DNA of 64,000 nucleotides. Source: Sphaerisporangium fuscum. GTDB taxonomy: Bacteria; Actinomycetota; Actinomycetes; Streptosporangiales; Streptosporangiaceae. The stretch's first letter is position 1, and each line of letters starts with the position of its first letter. Below, one piece after another: positions 15,563 through 24,276 of the stretch. The notes under the pieces were generated by a model that was not told the DNA's origin, did no database searches, and saw nothing but the letters and a program-made list of their open reading frames with translations. The position numbers were made by a program, and so were the translations under genes. The DNA is taken from contig NZ_JAHDTF010000036.1 in NCBI RefSeq assembly GCF_018531465.1, positions 1 to 64,000 of the forward strand, read 5' to 3'.

Positions 15563-16744
15563 CTACAGCGGCTGCGCTCGGAGGAACTTGCCGAAGTGCG
15601 GCACCGTGAAGGCGATCAGGCCGCGCTCGGCGCTGAAGATCAGGCCTTTCTTGATGAGGCTGTCGCGGGCGGGAGACAGGCTGGACGGCTTGCGCCCCAG
15701 AAGCTCGGCCACCTCGGCCGTGGGCACCGGCTCGTCCCCGACCGAGGCCATGGCGTGCATGTAGTCGCGCTCGGCGGGGGTGGCGCGCTCGTAGCGGCTG
15801 CCGAAGAACCCGACGGCGAGCTCCTCCTCGGCCTCGGGCGCGGCGACCCTGATGTCGTCGGCCGTGATGGGGCTCCTGGGCGCGACGTCCCAGGCGACCT
15901 TGCCGTAGGCCTGGACGAAATAGGGGTAACCGTCGGCGGCTTCGTAGAGGGCGTCGAGAGCCTCGGGGGTGAACTCGACCTGCTCGCGCTCGGCGGGGGC
16001 GATGAGCGCGAGGTCGGCCGCGTCGCGGTCGAGCCGGTCGATGCGGGCGTAGCGGAACAGGCGCTCGGAATAGCTCTTGCTGGCGCTCAGCACGCTGGGC
16101 AGGTGGGGCAGACCGGCCCCCACCACGATCAGCGGCCCGCCGCTCTGGGACAGCTCGTGGCAGGCGGCGCAGAGCGCGGAGATGTCGGGCGGCTGCACGT
16201 CCTGCATCTCGTCGATGAACAGGGCGACGCCGACGCCGAGGTCGGTGGCCACCGAGGCGGCGTCGACGAAGAGCTCGGTGAGGTCGATCTCGAGATCGCC
16301 GGAGTCGGCACGCCCCCGGCCGGCGGGGACGTCGATGGCAGGGGACCAGTGGGAGGTGCCCTTGGCGGCGGCCGGGTCGCGCATGGCGAACGCCTTGAGC
16401 ACTCCGAGGAACTCCTCGATGCGCTCGGGCGCGCGATGCCGGGGCGCCAGCTCGCGGATCGCCATGTGGAGCGCGGCGGCGACCGGGCGGCGGATCGACT
16501 GCTCGGGACGAGCCTCGATCTTGCCCGTGCCCCAAAGCCGCTGCATGGCCATGGACTTGAAGGTGTTGAGCAGCACGGTCTTGCCGACACCGCGCAGCCC
16601 GGTGAGGACCATGCTCCGCTCGGGACGGCCACGGGCCACCCGCTCGAGCACGACCTCGAACTGCTGCAACTCGCGATCACGCCCGGCGAGCTCGGGAGGG
16701 CGCTGCCCCGCACCGGGGGCGTAGGGATTGCGCACGGGGTCCAC
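15563..16744 (-). CDS. AAA ATPase (AAA_16/ORC-type ATP-binding protein)
   Basis: 393 residues from GTG 16744; longer frames cross the promoter. Starts VDPVRNPYAPGAGQRPPELAGRD, the usual opening of this actinobacterial family. Walker A LTGLRGVGKTVLL near 45-57, Walker B ALFIDEMQDV near 155, sensor-like GAGLPHLP near 185, then a C-terminal winged-helix domain (TAEVAELLGRKPSSLSPARDSLIKKGLI). This layout is that of a STAND/ORC-type ATPase that switches on nucleotide binding and can contact DNA. The function in the cell is not known. A TATAT box (16766-16772) and the inverted repeat at 16788-16805 precede it. Confidence 0.8.
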   Translation of the reverse strand: MDPVRNPYAPGAGQRPPELAGRDRELQQFEVVLERVARGRPERSMVLTGLRGVGKTVLLNTFKSMAMQRLWGTGKIEARPEQSIRRPVAAALHMAIRELAPRHRAPERIEEFLGVLKAFAMRDPAAAKGTSHWSPAIDVPAGRGRADSGDLEIDLTELFVDAASVATDLGVGVALFIDEMQDVQPPDISALCAACHELSQSGGPLIVVGAGLPHLPSVLSASKSYSERLFRYARIDRLDRDAADLALIAPAEREQVEFTPEALDALYEAADGYPYFVQAYGKVAWDVAPRSPITADDIRVAAPEAEEELAVGFFGSRYERATPAERDYMHAMASVGDEPVPTAEVAELLGRKPSSLSPARDSLIKKGLIFSAERGLIAFTVPHFGKFLRAQPL

Positions 16745-16787
16745 GCTCTCGGACTGTATGACCGGATATAGCGGCCGTCCTAGATTT

Positions 16788-16805
16788 CCGTAGAAAGGTC
16801 TACGG
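16788..16805. promoter_or_regulatory. Inverted repeat in ATPase promoter
   Basis: CCGTAGA and TCTACGG with a 4-base spacer, about 20 bases upstream (minus strand) of a TATAT -10-like box. It overlaps the -35 position and may be an operator. Confidence 0.45.
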
Positions 16806-17082
16806 CGTGTCGCCGACGGCCGGGGAGAGCGCGCCCTGCCGGCCGCCTGCCGCGCGGGTGCCGTGAGCGACGCCATTGGCACACCACCCCTCACCTGGAC
16901 CCCTCGGACCGAACCCTTGTTCGATCAGACGCCCAAGACTGTAGCGCGCCCTCGAACATGTGCGCGAGGTCTTTCGAGTAAAAGCCGCGACAGAGATCCG
17001 GCACGCGGACGCCGCGGCGGCCCGTACCGAGCTACGTCACAATTTCGTCACGAACGCTGCCGGCATGGCCTTACGCTGACGT
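16806..17082. other. Intergenic region
   Basis: Between the ATPase promoter and the M15 peptidase gene. Nothing recognised apart from room for a promoter of the peptidase. Confidence 0.4.
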
Positions 17083-17859
17083 ATGCGCGACATTCGAAAG
17101 CTTCGCCACCTGGGCCTTCTCGCCCTGGCATGCGCGTCGGCCACGCTCACGGCCTGCGGCGGCGCGGGCTCCGGCGTGGTCGCGGAATCCGCGACGGTCT
17201 CCCCGACGGCCTCCGCAGCGCCGTCCGAGACCCCCACCGCGGCGCCGTCACCGTCGCCGTCCGCGACGCCGAGCCCGGAGCCGTCCGGGCCACCCGCCTT
17301 CTCGGCGAAGGTCTCGAAGGTGACGGCCGGGCAGCTGAAGGGCTCCTGGCACCCGGGCTGCCCCGTCTCCCCGGACGAGCTGCGCAAGGTCACCATGACC
17401 TACTGGGGGTTCGACAAGAAGGCCCACACCGGAGAGCTGATCGTCAACCGCGCCGTCACCGACGACGTGGCCGTGGTGTTCGAGCAGCTGTACGCCTGGC
17501 GGTACCCGATCACGCGCATGGAGCCGATCGACGCCTACAAGGGCAGCGACTTCGACTCCATCGACGCCGACAACACCTCGGCGTTCAACTGCCGCAGGAC
17601 CACCGGTGCGAGCAGCTGGTCGAAGCATTCGTACGGCAAGGCCATCGACATCAACCCCCGGGAGAACCCGTGGGTCGAGCCTGACGGCTCGGTGGCGCAC
17701 CCGAACGCCGAGAAGTTCGCCGACCGGCCCCTCCACAAGCCGGGCGTGATCAACGCCGACGACCGCGTGGTCCGGCTGTTCGAGAAGTACGGCTGGGAGT
17801 GGGGCGGATACTTCAACGATGCCAAGGACTACCAGCACTTCGCCAAGGGCGGCGGCTGA
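17083..17859 (+). CDS. M15-family peptidase lipoprotein (D-Ala-D-Ala carboxypeptidase-like)
   Basis: 258 residues. Signal peptide with lipobox LTAC (Cys 25), then a Pro/Ser/Thr-rich linker (about 35-70) that would span the wall, then the catalytic domain. Zinc motif SKHSYGKAIDINP (HxxxGxAxD, near 187) and a downstream DYQHF histidine near 252 identify the M15C/VanY-like fold. It would cleave peptidoglycan stem peptides outside the cell. Stands alone, between the ATPase and the Nudix-NYN gene. Confidence 0.88.
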   Translation: MRDIRKLRHLGLLALACASATLTACGGAGSGVVAESATVSPTASAAPSETPTAAPSPSPSATPSPEPSGPPAFSAKVSKVTAGQLKGSWHPGCPVSPDELRKVTMTYWGFDKKAHTGELIVNRAVTDDVAVVFEQLYAWRYPITRMEPIDAYKGSDFDSIDADNTSAFNCRRTTGASSWSKHSYGKAIDINPRENPWVEPDGSVAHPNAEKFADRPLHKPGVINADDRVVRLFEKYGWEWGGYFNDAKDYQHFAKGGG

Positions 17860-17894
17860 GCCCGTAGGGCCGGGGCCTGGGGCACGATAGAGGC

Positions 17895-18782
17895 ATGGCG
17901 GCCAAGGACGGCGACGGGTGGGCGCTTTGCGCGCGCGGGCACAGGCACTGGGGGGTGCACGGGGCCTCCGGGTTGCTGGCCGTCCACTACGACGTCGACG
18001 GCACGCCGCACATCCTGATGCAGAAGCGGTCCCTGTGGAGCCATCACGGAGGCACCTGGGGCCTGCCCGGGGGCGCTCTCGACAGCCACGAGGACGCCGT
18101 CGCCGGGGCGCTCAGGGAGGCCCTGGAGGAGGTCGCGCTGAGCGGTGACGGGCTGCGGGTCCTCGGCGTCCACGTCGACGACCACGGCGGCTGGTCGTTC
18201 CAGACCGTCATCGCGGAGGCGGAGCACCGTTTCCCCGCCTCCCCCGCCAACGACGAGAGCGACGACATACGGTGGCTGCCCGCCGACGAGGTCCCGGGCA
18301 TGGAGCTGCACCCGGGTCTCGCCGAGACCTGGCCGGTGATCATGTCCGGGCTCCCGCCGTCCTGGCTGGTGCTCGACGCGGCCAACATCATCGGCGCGCG
18401 TGCCGAGCACGGCTGGTGGCGCGACCGGCCCGGGGCCGCCGGACGGCTGCTGGAGGACGTCGAGCGGGCCCTCCCGCGCGGCCTGCGCCCGCCGGACGGG
18501 TTCCCCGCGCCGGCGCAGTGGTTCCCCAGGGTGATCACGGTGGTCGAGGGGGAGGCCAGAGGGGTACGCGGCGACGGGTCGGTGAGCGTCGTCGACGCCC
18601 CTCGCAGCGGGGACGACGCGATCGTCGAGACGGTGCGCGAGATCCGTGAGGACAGGCCGTGGGAGCCCGTGCTGGTCGTCACGGCCGACCGGGAGCTGCG
18701 CCGCCGGGTCAAGGAGCTGGCAGCCGAGGTGATCGGCCCGAGTTGGCTCCTTCAGCAACTCCCGGCAAGAGGACGGGTGTAG
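17895..18782 (+). CDS. Nudix hydrolase fused to a NYN/PIN-like domain
   Basis: 295 residues. Nudix domain at about 20-150, with box G-x5-E-x7-REALEEVAL near 57-79; the usual Gly near the end of the box is Ala. The second half has three spaced acidic spots: VLDAANIIG near 157, SGDDAIVE near 238 and VTADREL near 261, which fit a NYN/PIN RNase fold (a known actinobacterial protein group). The combination suggests processing of an RNA 5' end followed by cleavage, or sensing of a nucleotide; this is inference. The gene lies 35 bases after the M15 peptidase and may be co-transcribed. Confidence 0.7.
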   Translation: MAAKDGDGWALCARGHRHWGVHGASGLLAVHYDVDGTPHILMQKRSLWSHHGGTWGLPGGALDSHEDAVAGALREALEEVALSGDGLRVLGVHVDDHGGWSFQTVIAEAEHRFPASPANDESDDIRWLPADEVPGMELHPGLAETWPVIMSGLPPSWLVLDAANIIGARAEHGWWRDRPGAAGRLLEDVERALPRGLRPPDGFPAPAQWFPRVITVVEGEARGVRGDGSVSVVDAPRSGDDAIVETVREIREDRPWEPVLVVTADRELRRRVKELAAEVIGPSWLLQQLPARGRV

Positions 18783-18847
18783 CGTCGGAAAGCGACCCGC
18801 CACCAACCCCTATCCCCACATTTGCAGAAATATGTGCCTAGTCATTC

Positions 18848-19876
18848 ATGAGCGACCGAACCACTCTCGACTGGCCCACTGAGCCCGACAGTCCCATCCC
18901 GCCGCCGACCTGGGGACGGCGGGCCCCCGAGGCACAGGTCCTTCCCTGGGTGTTCGCGGCCCTGGTGGGCTTCCTGCTGCTCGGCAACGTCCTCCTCGCG
19001 CCACGGCTCACCGCTCCGGCGCTGCGCACCTGGTCCACGATCTTCGTGGCCGTCTGCGTGCAGGCCCTCCCCTTCCTGATCTTCGGCGTGGCGCTGTCGG
19101 CCGCGATCACGGCCTTCGTCCCCGCGTCGTTCTGGACCCGGGTGCTGCCGCGCCGGCCGTACGCCGCCGTGCCCGTCGCGGGCCTGGCCGGGGTCGTACT
19201 GCCCGGCTGCGAATGCGCGTCGGTGCCGGTCGCGTCCGGGCTGATGTCCCGCGGGGTGACCCCGGCCGCCGCGCTCGCCTTCCTTCTGGCCTCCCCGGCC
19301 GTCAACCCCGTCGTGCTGGTGGCGACCGCCGTGGCCTTCCCGGGCCGGCCGGTCATGGTGGTGGCGCGGTTCACCGCGTCCCTGCTGGTGGCCGTGCTCG
19401 CCGGCTGGGTGTGGCAGGCGCTCGGCCGCCGCGTTCCCCTGCGCGTCCCCACACGCGCCCCGGCCGGGGACGGAGGGCGCTGGGCGTCCTTCCTGTCGGC
19501 CATGCGGCACGACTTCCTGCACGCCGGAGGGTTCCTCGTCGTGGGAGGGCTGACCGCCGCGACGCTGAACGTGGTGGTGCCCCGCACGTGGCTGTCGTCG
19601 GTGGCGGACGTCCCCTGGCTGGCGGTGCCGGTCCTCGCGGTGCTCGCGGTCGTGCTGTCGATCTGCTCGGAGGCCGACGCCTTCGTCGCCGCGTCGCTCA
19701 CGGCGTTCTCCCCGACGGCGAAGCTCGCGTTCCTCGTGGTGGGCCCGATGGTCGACCTGAAGCTGATCGCGCTGCAGGCCGGGACGTTCGGCCGGGCCTT
19801 CGTGGCACGGTTCGTCCCGCTGACGTTCGCGCTCGCCGTCCTGGTGAGCGTGCTGACCGGATGGGTACTGCTGTGA
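18848..19876 (+). CDS. Permease of the UPF0718/DUF318 family
   Basis: 342 residues with eight or more hydrophobic segments. The loop LPGCECASVPVASGL near 118-132 and the half-repeat SICSEADAFVAASL near 273 are the paired cysteine/acidic motifs of this family, thought to export metal ions or related solutes. Coupled by GTGA overlap with the DUF1980-like partner. Upstream a CACAT-N10-ATGTG repeat (18817-18836) could be an operator. The substrate is not known; in firmicutes the same pair (YcgR/YcgQ) occurs. Confidence 0.82.
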   Translation: MSDRTTLDWPTEPDSPIPPPTWGRRAPEAQVLPWVFAALVGFLLLGNVLLAPRLTAPALRTWSTIFVAVCVQALPFLIFGVALSAAITAFVPASFWTRVLPRRPYAAVPVAGLAGVVLPGCECASVPVASGLMSRGVTPAAALAFLLASPAVNPVVLVATAVAFPGRPVMVVARFTASLLVAVLAGWVWQALGRRVPLRVPTRAPAGDGGRWASFLSAMRHDFLHAGGFLVVGGLTAATLNVVVPRTWLSSVADVPWLAVPVLAVLAVVLSICSEADAFVAASLTAFSPTAKLAFLVVGPMVDLKLIALQAGTFGRAFVARFVPLTFALAVLVSVLTGWVLL

Positions 19877-20616
19877 ACCGGATGGCGCAGAGCCTGGTGA
19901 CGACCCTGGTGGGCGGCGCCATCCTGCGGATCTCCCTGCTGTCGGACAGCTATCTGAACTACGTCAAACCCGGTTTCCGGTTCCCGCTCATCGCGGCAGG
20001 ACTGGTGATCTTCGCGCTGGGCGTGCACGGCCTGATGCAGGAGTGGCGCAAGCCGTACGTCCCGAAGGGCCGCGCGGACGCCGCGCCGGAGCCCGAGCCG
20101 GGACACGACCACGAGCCGCACGGGCCCCGCGTGGCCTGGCTGCTCTGCCTTCCGGTGATCGCCGTCTTCCTCATCGCCCCGCCCGCCCTCGGATCGTTCG
20201 CCGCCGAGCGGGACGAGACGCCGCAACCGAAACCCGTGGCGCTCGACGGGTACGGCGCGCTGCCCCCGGACCAGGTGAACGCCATGCCGCTCGGGGAGTT
20301 CATCGGCCGCGCCTGGAGCGACGCGAACACCTCACTGCGGGACAGGAAGGTCAAGCTGACCGGCTTCGCCGTGCGTTCCAGGAAGAAGGGCCAGTGGTAC
20401 CTCGCACGCATGCAGCTCAGGTGCTGCGCGGCCGACGCCTTCCCCCTGAAGGTCGCCGTGCTCGGCGTCCCCTCGCCCCCACGGGACACCTGGGTCGAGG
20501 TGACGGGCACCTGGGTGCCGGTCGACTACGACGAGCTGCCCAAGGGCACCGTGGCCCCCGAAATGAAGGCGACCGGCGTCACCAAGGTCGCCCCTCCCGC
20601 CGAGCCGTACGAATGA
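19873..20616 (+). CDS. TIGR03943/DUF1980 family membrane protein
   Basis: 247 residues from GTG 19873. Two N-terminal membrane segments, a His-rich cytoplasmic/loop stretch (PGHDHEPHG near 75-85) followed by a third segment, and an extracellular C-terminal domain containing RMQLRCCAADAFP, the conserved double-cysteine motif. It acts with the permease gene in front of it, probably as metal-binding partner. Confidence 0.82.
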   Translation: MNRMAQSLVTTLVGGAILRISLLSDSYLNYVKPGFRFPLIAAGLVIFALGVHGLMQEWRKPYVPKGRADAAPEPEPGHDHEPHGPRVAWLLCLPVIAVFLIAPPALGSFAAERDETPQPKPVALDGYGALPPDQVNAMPLGEFIGRAWSDANTSLRDRKVKLTGFAVRSRKKGQWYLARMQLRCCAADAFPLKVAVLGVPSPPRDTWVEVTGTWVPVDYDELPKGTVAPEMKATGVTKVAPPAEPYE

Positions 20617-20666
20617 CGACTCGCGCGCGAGCCCGGTCCCGGCACCGCTATCGTTGATGTCGCACT

Positions 20667-20753
20667 GGAGGGTTCGCATAGTGGACGAGTGCAGCCGCCT
20701 TGAAAGCGGCCAGGTCGGCGACGGCCTCGTGGGTTCGAATCCCACACCCTCCG
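20667..20753 (+). tRNA. tRNA-Ser (anticodon UGA)
   Basis: 87 bases with acceptor GGAGGGT/ACCCTCC, anticodon stem CCGCC/GGCGG-type around CTTGAAA with TGA, a long variable arm and T-loop GGTTCGAATCC. Intact, no element next to it. Confidence 0.95.
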
Positions 20754-20790
20754 CCATCCGCACGCCGGCGGCCGGCGCGGGCCGGCCGCC

Positions 20791-23190
20791 TCAGCCGCGC
20801 AACCCGCCGAAGCCGTCGCCCACGGAGGCGGCCAGCTGCAGGTAGGAGTCCCTGGTCGCCGTCTGCAGGCGGTCGAGGTCGATCTCGGCGCCCTCCTCCA
20901 GGTGCGGGTCGTACGGCACCCTGATCACCGCCCGGCAGCGCGCCGCGAAGTGGGCCTCCAGCTTGTCGAGGTCGACCTTCGACTTCGACCTCGGCCGCAC
21001 GCTGCACAGCACCACGGTGGCCGCCTTCACCAGGTCGGCGTAGTGGTGCGCCTCCAGCCAGTCGAGCGTCGCCGAGGCGGCCCGCGCGCCGTCGACCGAG
21101 GGCGAGCTGACCAGCACGAGCTGGTCGGCGAGGCCGAGCACCCCCGACATCGCCGAGTGGAGCAGGCCCGTGCCGCAGTCGGTGAGGCAGATCGAGTAGA
21201 AGTTCTCCAGGACCTGCGCCACCGCCTGGTAGTCGGAGGCGCTGAACGCCTCCGAGACCGACGGGTCCCTGTCGGAGGCCAGGATCTCCAGCCGCGAGGG
21301 CGCCTGCGAGGTGAACGCCCGGATGTCGACGTAGCGCTTGATCTGCTGCCGCTCGTTCAGCAGGTCGCGCACGGTCGCGGACGTCTCGAGCTCCACCTTG
21401 TCCGACAGCGTGCCGCGGTCGGGGTTGGCGTCGACGGCGATCACGCGGTCGCCGCGGATGGACGCCAGCGTCGCGCCGAGGCCGACCGTGGTGGTGGTCT
21501 TGCCGACGCCGCCCTTCAGGCTCAGGATGGCCACCCTGTGGTGCCCGGTGGCGACGGGAGTACGCGCCCGCGCGACCAGCTCACGGCGGCGGCGCACCTC
21601 CGGCGACTCCCCCGGCTTGATCAACCCGGCGGACGCCTTGTAGATGACCTTCCGCCAGCCTCCGGCGGGGGCGTTCCTCCGGCCGCGCAGCAGCGACACC
21701 GGGTCGAGGCTGTCGGCCGTCTGCCGCGCGCCGCTCGCGGCCATGGCCACCGCCTTGGAGCCCGTGGTCTTGAGGCCGGCCCGCTGCCCGGCCGGCGCCC
21801 CGAAGGACGGCTGGAGGGACGGCGCCGGCTGGGGCGTCCGCCCACGGCGCGGACGGTACGGCTCGCGCTCCTCCGGAGCCTGCTCCTGAGCGCCGCCACC
21901 GGCAGGCGCGACAGGGGGGACCGGCGACGGCGGGGAGGCGGGGGGAGCCTCGGGAAGCGTCCGGGGCGGGGCCGCGGAGAGCGAGGAGACCGGGGACGGC
22001 TGGGCGGCGGGGGGCTCGGGGATCGAGGAGGGCGGTGGGACGGAGCCCAAGGCCCCCGGAGAGGCCGCGGGAGCCGAGGCCGGAGGAACGGGAGGAGAGG
22101 CGGGCGCCGGCGCCGGAGAGACAGGGGGAGGAACGGGAGAGACGGGAAGAGACGCCGGGCCGGAGGCCGAGGACTCGGCGGAAGGCTCCGTTTCCCCGCG
22201 CTCCGGCTGGGCCTCGGGGGACCGTTCGTACAGCGGGTGGTCGACGGCGGGCACGACCACCGCCTCGGTGTCGGAGACGCCGCCGGAGGCGAAGGCGTCG
22301 AAGCGCTCCTGCTCCGGGTCGCGCTCGGCGGTCTCGGCCACGGGCAGGGCGGTCTCGGCCGCCGGGAGCGCGGCCTCCAGCCAGCCGCGCAACGGCTGCT
22401 CGCCGGCCGTGCCGGGCTCGGGCTTCTCCACCGCGGGCGCGGGCGGGTCGCTCTTGCCGGCGCCGAGGGGGTCGAGGGCCGTCCAGCCGGAGGACGACCT
22501 GCTCCCGGACTGCTCGGTGAGAGAGCCGAAGGTGAAGCTGTCGGTCTCGTCCCCGGGCGGCGTCTCCACCGGAGAGGCGATCCCCGCGGAGGAAGACCGC
22601 TCCCCGAAGGCGCCGGTGGACGCGGAAGGCTCGCCGAAGGCGCCGGTGGAGGACCGCTCATCCAGGGCGCCGGCGCCCGCGGAGGACGGATGCTCCCCGA
22701 ACGCACCGGCCCCTCCGGAGGAGGAGAGACCGCCGAACGCCCCCGTCGACGCGGGACGCTCCCCGAACGGGCCGGTGCCGCCGGGCGCGGGCAGGTCGCC
22801 GAACGCGCCGGTGCCGGTGGAGGCGGGGCGCTCCCCGAACGCGCCCGTACCGGTGGACGGGGCCGGGTCGGCGGGCTTGGCCCAGCGGTCGAGGCCGTCG
22901 GGCTCGGCGGGGCGGACACCGCCGGTGTCCCTCCCGGGGCGGTCGCCCGGGCCGTCGTCGGGCTGCTTGGCGCCGTGCGCGGGGTCGCCGGCGGCGCGGA
23001 ACATCGGCGACGGGGCGGCCGGAGGCTCGGACGGCACCAGAGCCCAGGGGTCGGGAGGGTAGGGCGAGACCGCGGGGTCGTCGGCGGTGGCGCTCACCGC
23101 GAGAGGCGTGTCCTCGTTCTCCTTGATCGCGTCGAGCCAGGCGAGCTGCTCTTCGAGGGAATGAGGATCCTCACGATCGTGTCTTGCCAC
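20791..23190 (-). CDS. EspI/MinD-like ATPase with long Pro-rich N-terminus
   Basis: 799 residues from GTG 23190 behind a GGGGGAA box. Residues 1 to about 540 are low-complexity Pro/Ala/Ser/Gly, including about ten degenerate copies of a TGAFGE(R/H)P unit (about 120-220). The C-terminal 250 residues are a ParA/MinD ATPase with deviant Walker A SLKGGVGKTTTT near 556. This layout is that of EspI, linked to ESX/type VII secretion, and of SCO5717-like proteins. No ESX gene lies in the window. Role likely in control of secretion or positioning. Confidence 0.75.
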   Translation of the reverse strand: MARHDREDPHSLEEQLAWLDAIKENEDTPLAVSATADDPAVSPYPPDPWALVPSEPPAAPSPMFRAAGDPAHGAKQPDDGPGDRPGRDTGGVRPAEPDGLDRWAKPADPAPSTGTGAFGERPASTGTGAFGDLPAPGGTGPFGERPASTGAFGGLSSSGGAGAFGEHPSSAGAGALDERSSTGAFGEPSASTGAFGERSSSAGIASPVETPPGDETDSFTFGSLTEQSGSRSSSGWTALDPLGAGKSDPPAPAVEKPEPGTAGEQPLRGWLEAALPAAETALPVAETAERDPEQERFDAFASGGVSDTEAVVVPAVDHPLYERSPEAQPERGETEPSAESSASGPASLPVSPVPPPVSPAPAPASPPVPPASAPAASPGALGSVPPPSSIPEPPAAQPSPVSSLSAAPPRTLPEAPPASPPSPVPPVAPAGGGAQEQAPEEREPYRPRRGRTPQPAPSLQPSFGAPAGQRAGLKTTGSKAVAMAASGARQTADSLDPVSLLRGRRNAPAGGWRKVIYKASAGLIKPGESPEVRRRRELVARARTPVATGHHRVAILSLKGGVGKTTTTVGLGATLASIRGDRVIAVDANPDRGTLSDKVELETSATVRDLLNERQQIKRYVDIRAFTSQAPSRLEILASDRDPSVSEAFSASDYQAVAQVLENFYSICLTDCGTGLLHSAMSGVLGLADQLVLVSSPSVDGARAASATLDWLEAHHYADLVKAATVVLCSVRPRSKSKVDLDKLEAHFAARCRAVIRVPYDPHLEEGAEIDLDRLQTATRDSYLQLAASVGDGFGGLRG

Positions 23191-23304
23191 CGTGTTCCCC
23201 CTCGGGACTGGGCTAAAGGGGCAGCAAATAGAAGGAAGATTACCGCTCGCTATCTCGGCGAACAGGGGCAACCGGCGACTTGGCTACCCGGATAGTTTGG
23301 TCAC

Positions 23305-24261
23305 ATGCACGCGATCGTTATTTCCCGGCCCGGCGGACCCGAGGTACTGGAGTGGCGTGAGGTTCCAGATCCTCGCCCCGCTCGGGATGAAGTGGTGATC
23401 GAGGTGACCGCCGCGGGCGTCAACCGCGCCGACCTGCTGCAGCGGCAGGGACTCTACTCGCCTCCACCGGGCGCCTCCGAGTTGCCCGGCCTCGAATGCT
23501 CCGGAGTGGTCGTCGAGGTCGGCGAGGGAGTCTCGAAGTTCACCGCCGGGGAGGAGGTGTGCGCGCTGCTGACCGGCGGCGGCTATGCCGAGAAGGTGGC
23601 CGTCCCATGGGAGCAGGTGCTCCATGCCCCGTCCGGCATTCCGCTGGTGAACGCGGCGGCGCTTCCCGAGGCCGCGTGCACGGTGTGGTCGAAGGTCTTC
23701 ATGATCGGACGGCTGCGGCGCGGCGAGACGCTCCTCGTCCACGGAGGCACGAGCGGCATCGGCACCATGGCGATCCAGATGGCCAAGGCACTCGGCTCGT
23801 ACGTGGTCGCCACGGCCGGCACGCCCGAGAAGGTGGCCCGCTGCCTCGAACTCGGGGCGGACGAGGCGATCAACTACCGCGAGGAGGACTTCGCCACCAA
23901 GGTCAAGGCCGATGTGATTCTCGACATCATCGGCGCCAAGTACCTCCGGCAGAACATCGAGGTGCTGAAGACCGGCGGACGCCTGGTCGTGATCGGCCTC
24001 CAGGGCGGCACCAGGGGCGAGATCGACCTCGGGGCGCTGCTGGCCAAGCGCGGCTCGCTCCACGCCACCGCCCTGCGGGGACGGCCGGTGGCCGAGAAGG
24101 GCGCGATCGTGCGGGGCGTCGGCGAGAATATATGGCCTCTGGTGAGCGCTGGAGCGGTCTGCCCGGTCATCCACGAGATCGTGCCGATGGCCGAGGCCGC
24201 CCGAGCCCACCGAATCCTCGAATCCGGTGAGCACATCGGCAAAGTCCTGTTGGCCAGGTGA
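23305..24261 (+). CDS. Quinone oxidoreductase (PIG3-type, zinc-free MDR family)
   Basis: 318 residues. Medium-chain dehydrogenase fold: N-terminal GroES-like domain (VNRADLLQRQGLYSPPPGAS) and Rossmann domain with GGTSGIGTMAIQMAK near 150. NRADLLQRQGxYPPP is the TP53I3/PIG3 signature; no catalytic zinc ligands. NADPH-dependent quinone reductase. Directly upstream of bpa with 15 bases between; they are probably co-transcribed. Confidence 0.92.
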   Translation: MHAIVISRPGGPEVLEWREVPDPRPARDEVVIEVTAAGVNRADLLQRQGLYSPPPGASELPGLECSGVVVEVGEGVSKFTAGEEVCALLTGGGYAEKVAVPWEQVLHAPSGIPLVNAAALPEAACTVWSKVFMIGRLRRGETLLVHGGTSGIGTMAIQMAKALGSYVVATAGTPEKVARCLELGADEAINYREEDFATKVKADVILDIIGAKYLRQNIEVLKTGGRLVVIGLQGGTRGEIDLGALLAKRGSLHATALRGRPVAEKGAIVRGVGENIWPLVSAGAVCPVIHEIVPMAEAARAHRILESGEHIGKVLLAR

Positions 24262-24276
24262 GCTAGGTTGAATGGC

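Noticed and set aside
20902-23295. Long plus-strand frame opposite the EspI-like gene
   Set aside because: Arg/Gly-rich antisense frame; the minus strand has a full ATPase domain.
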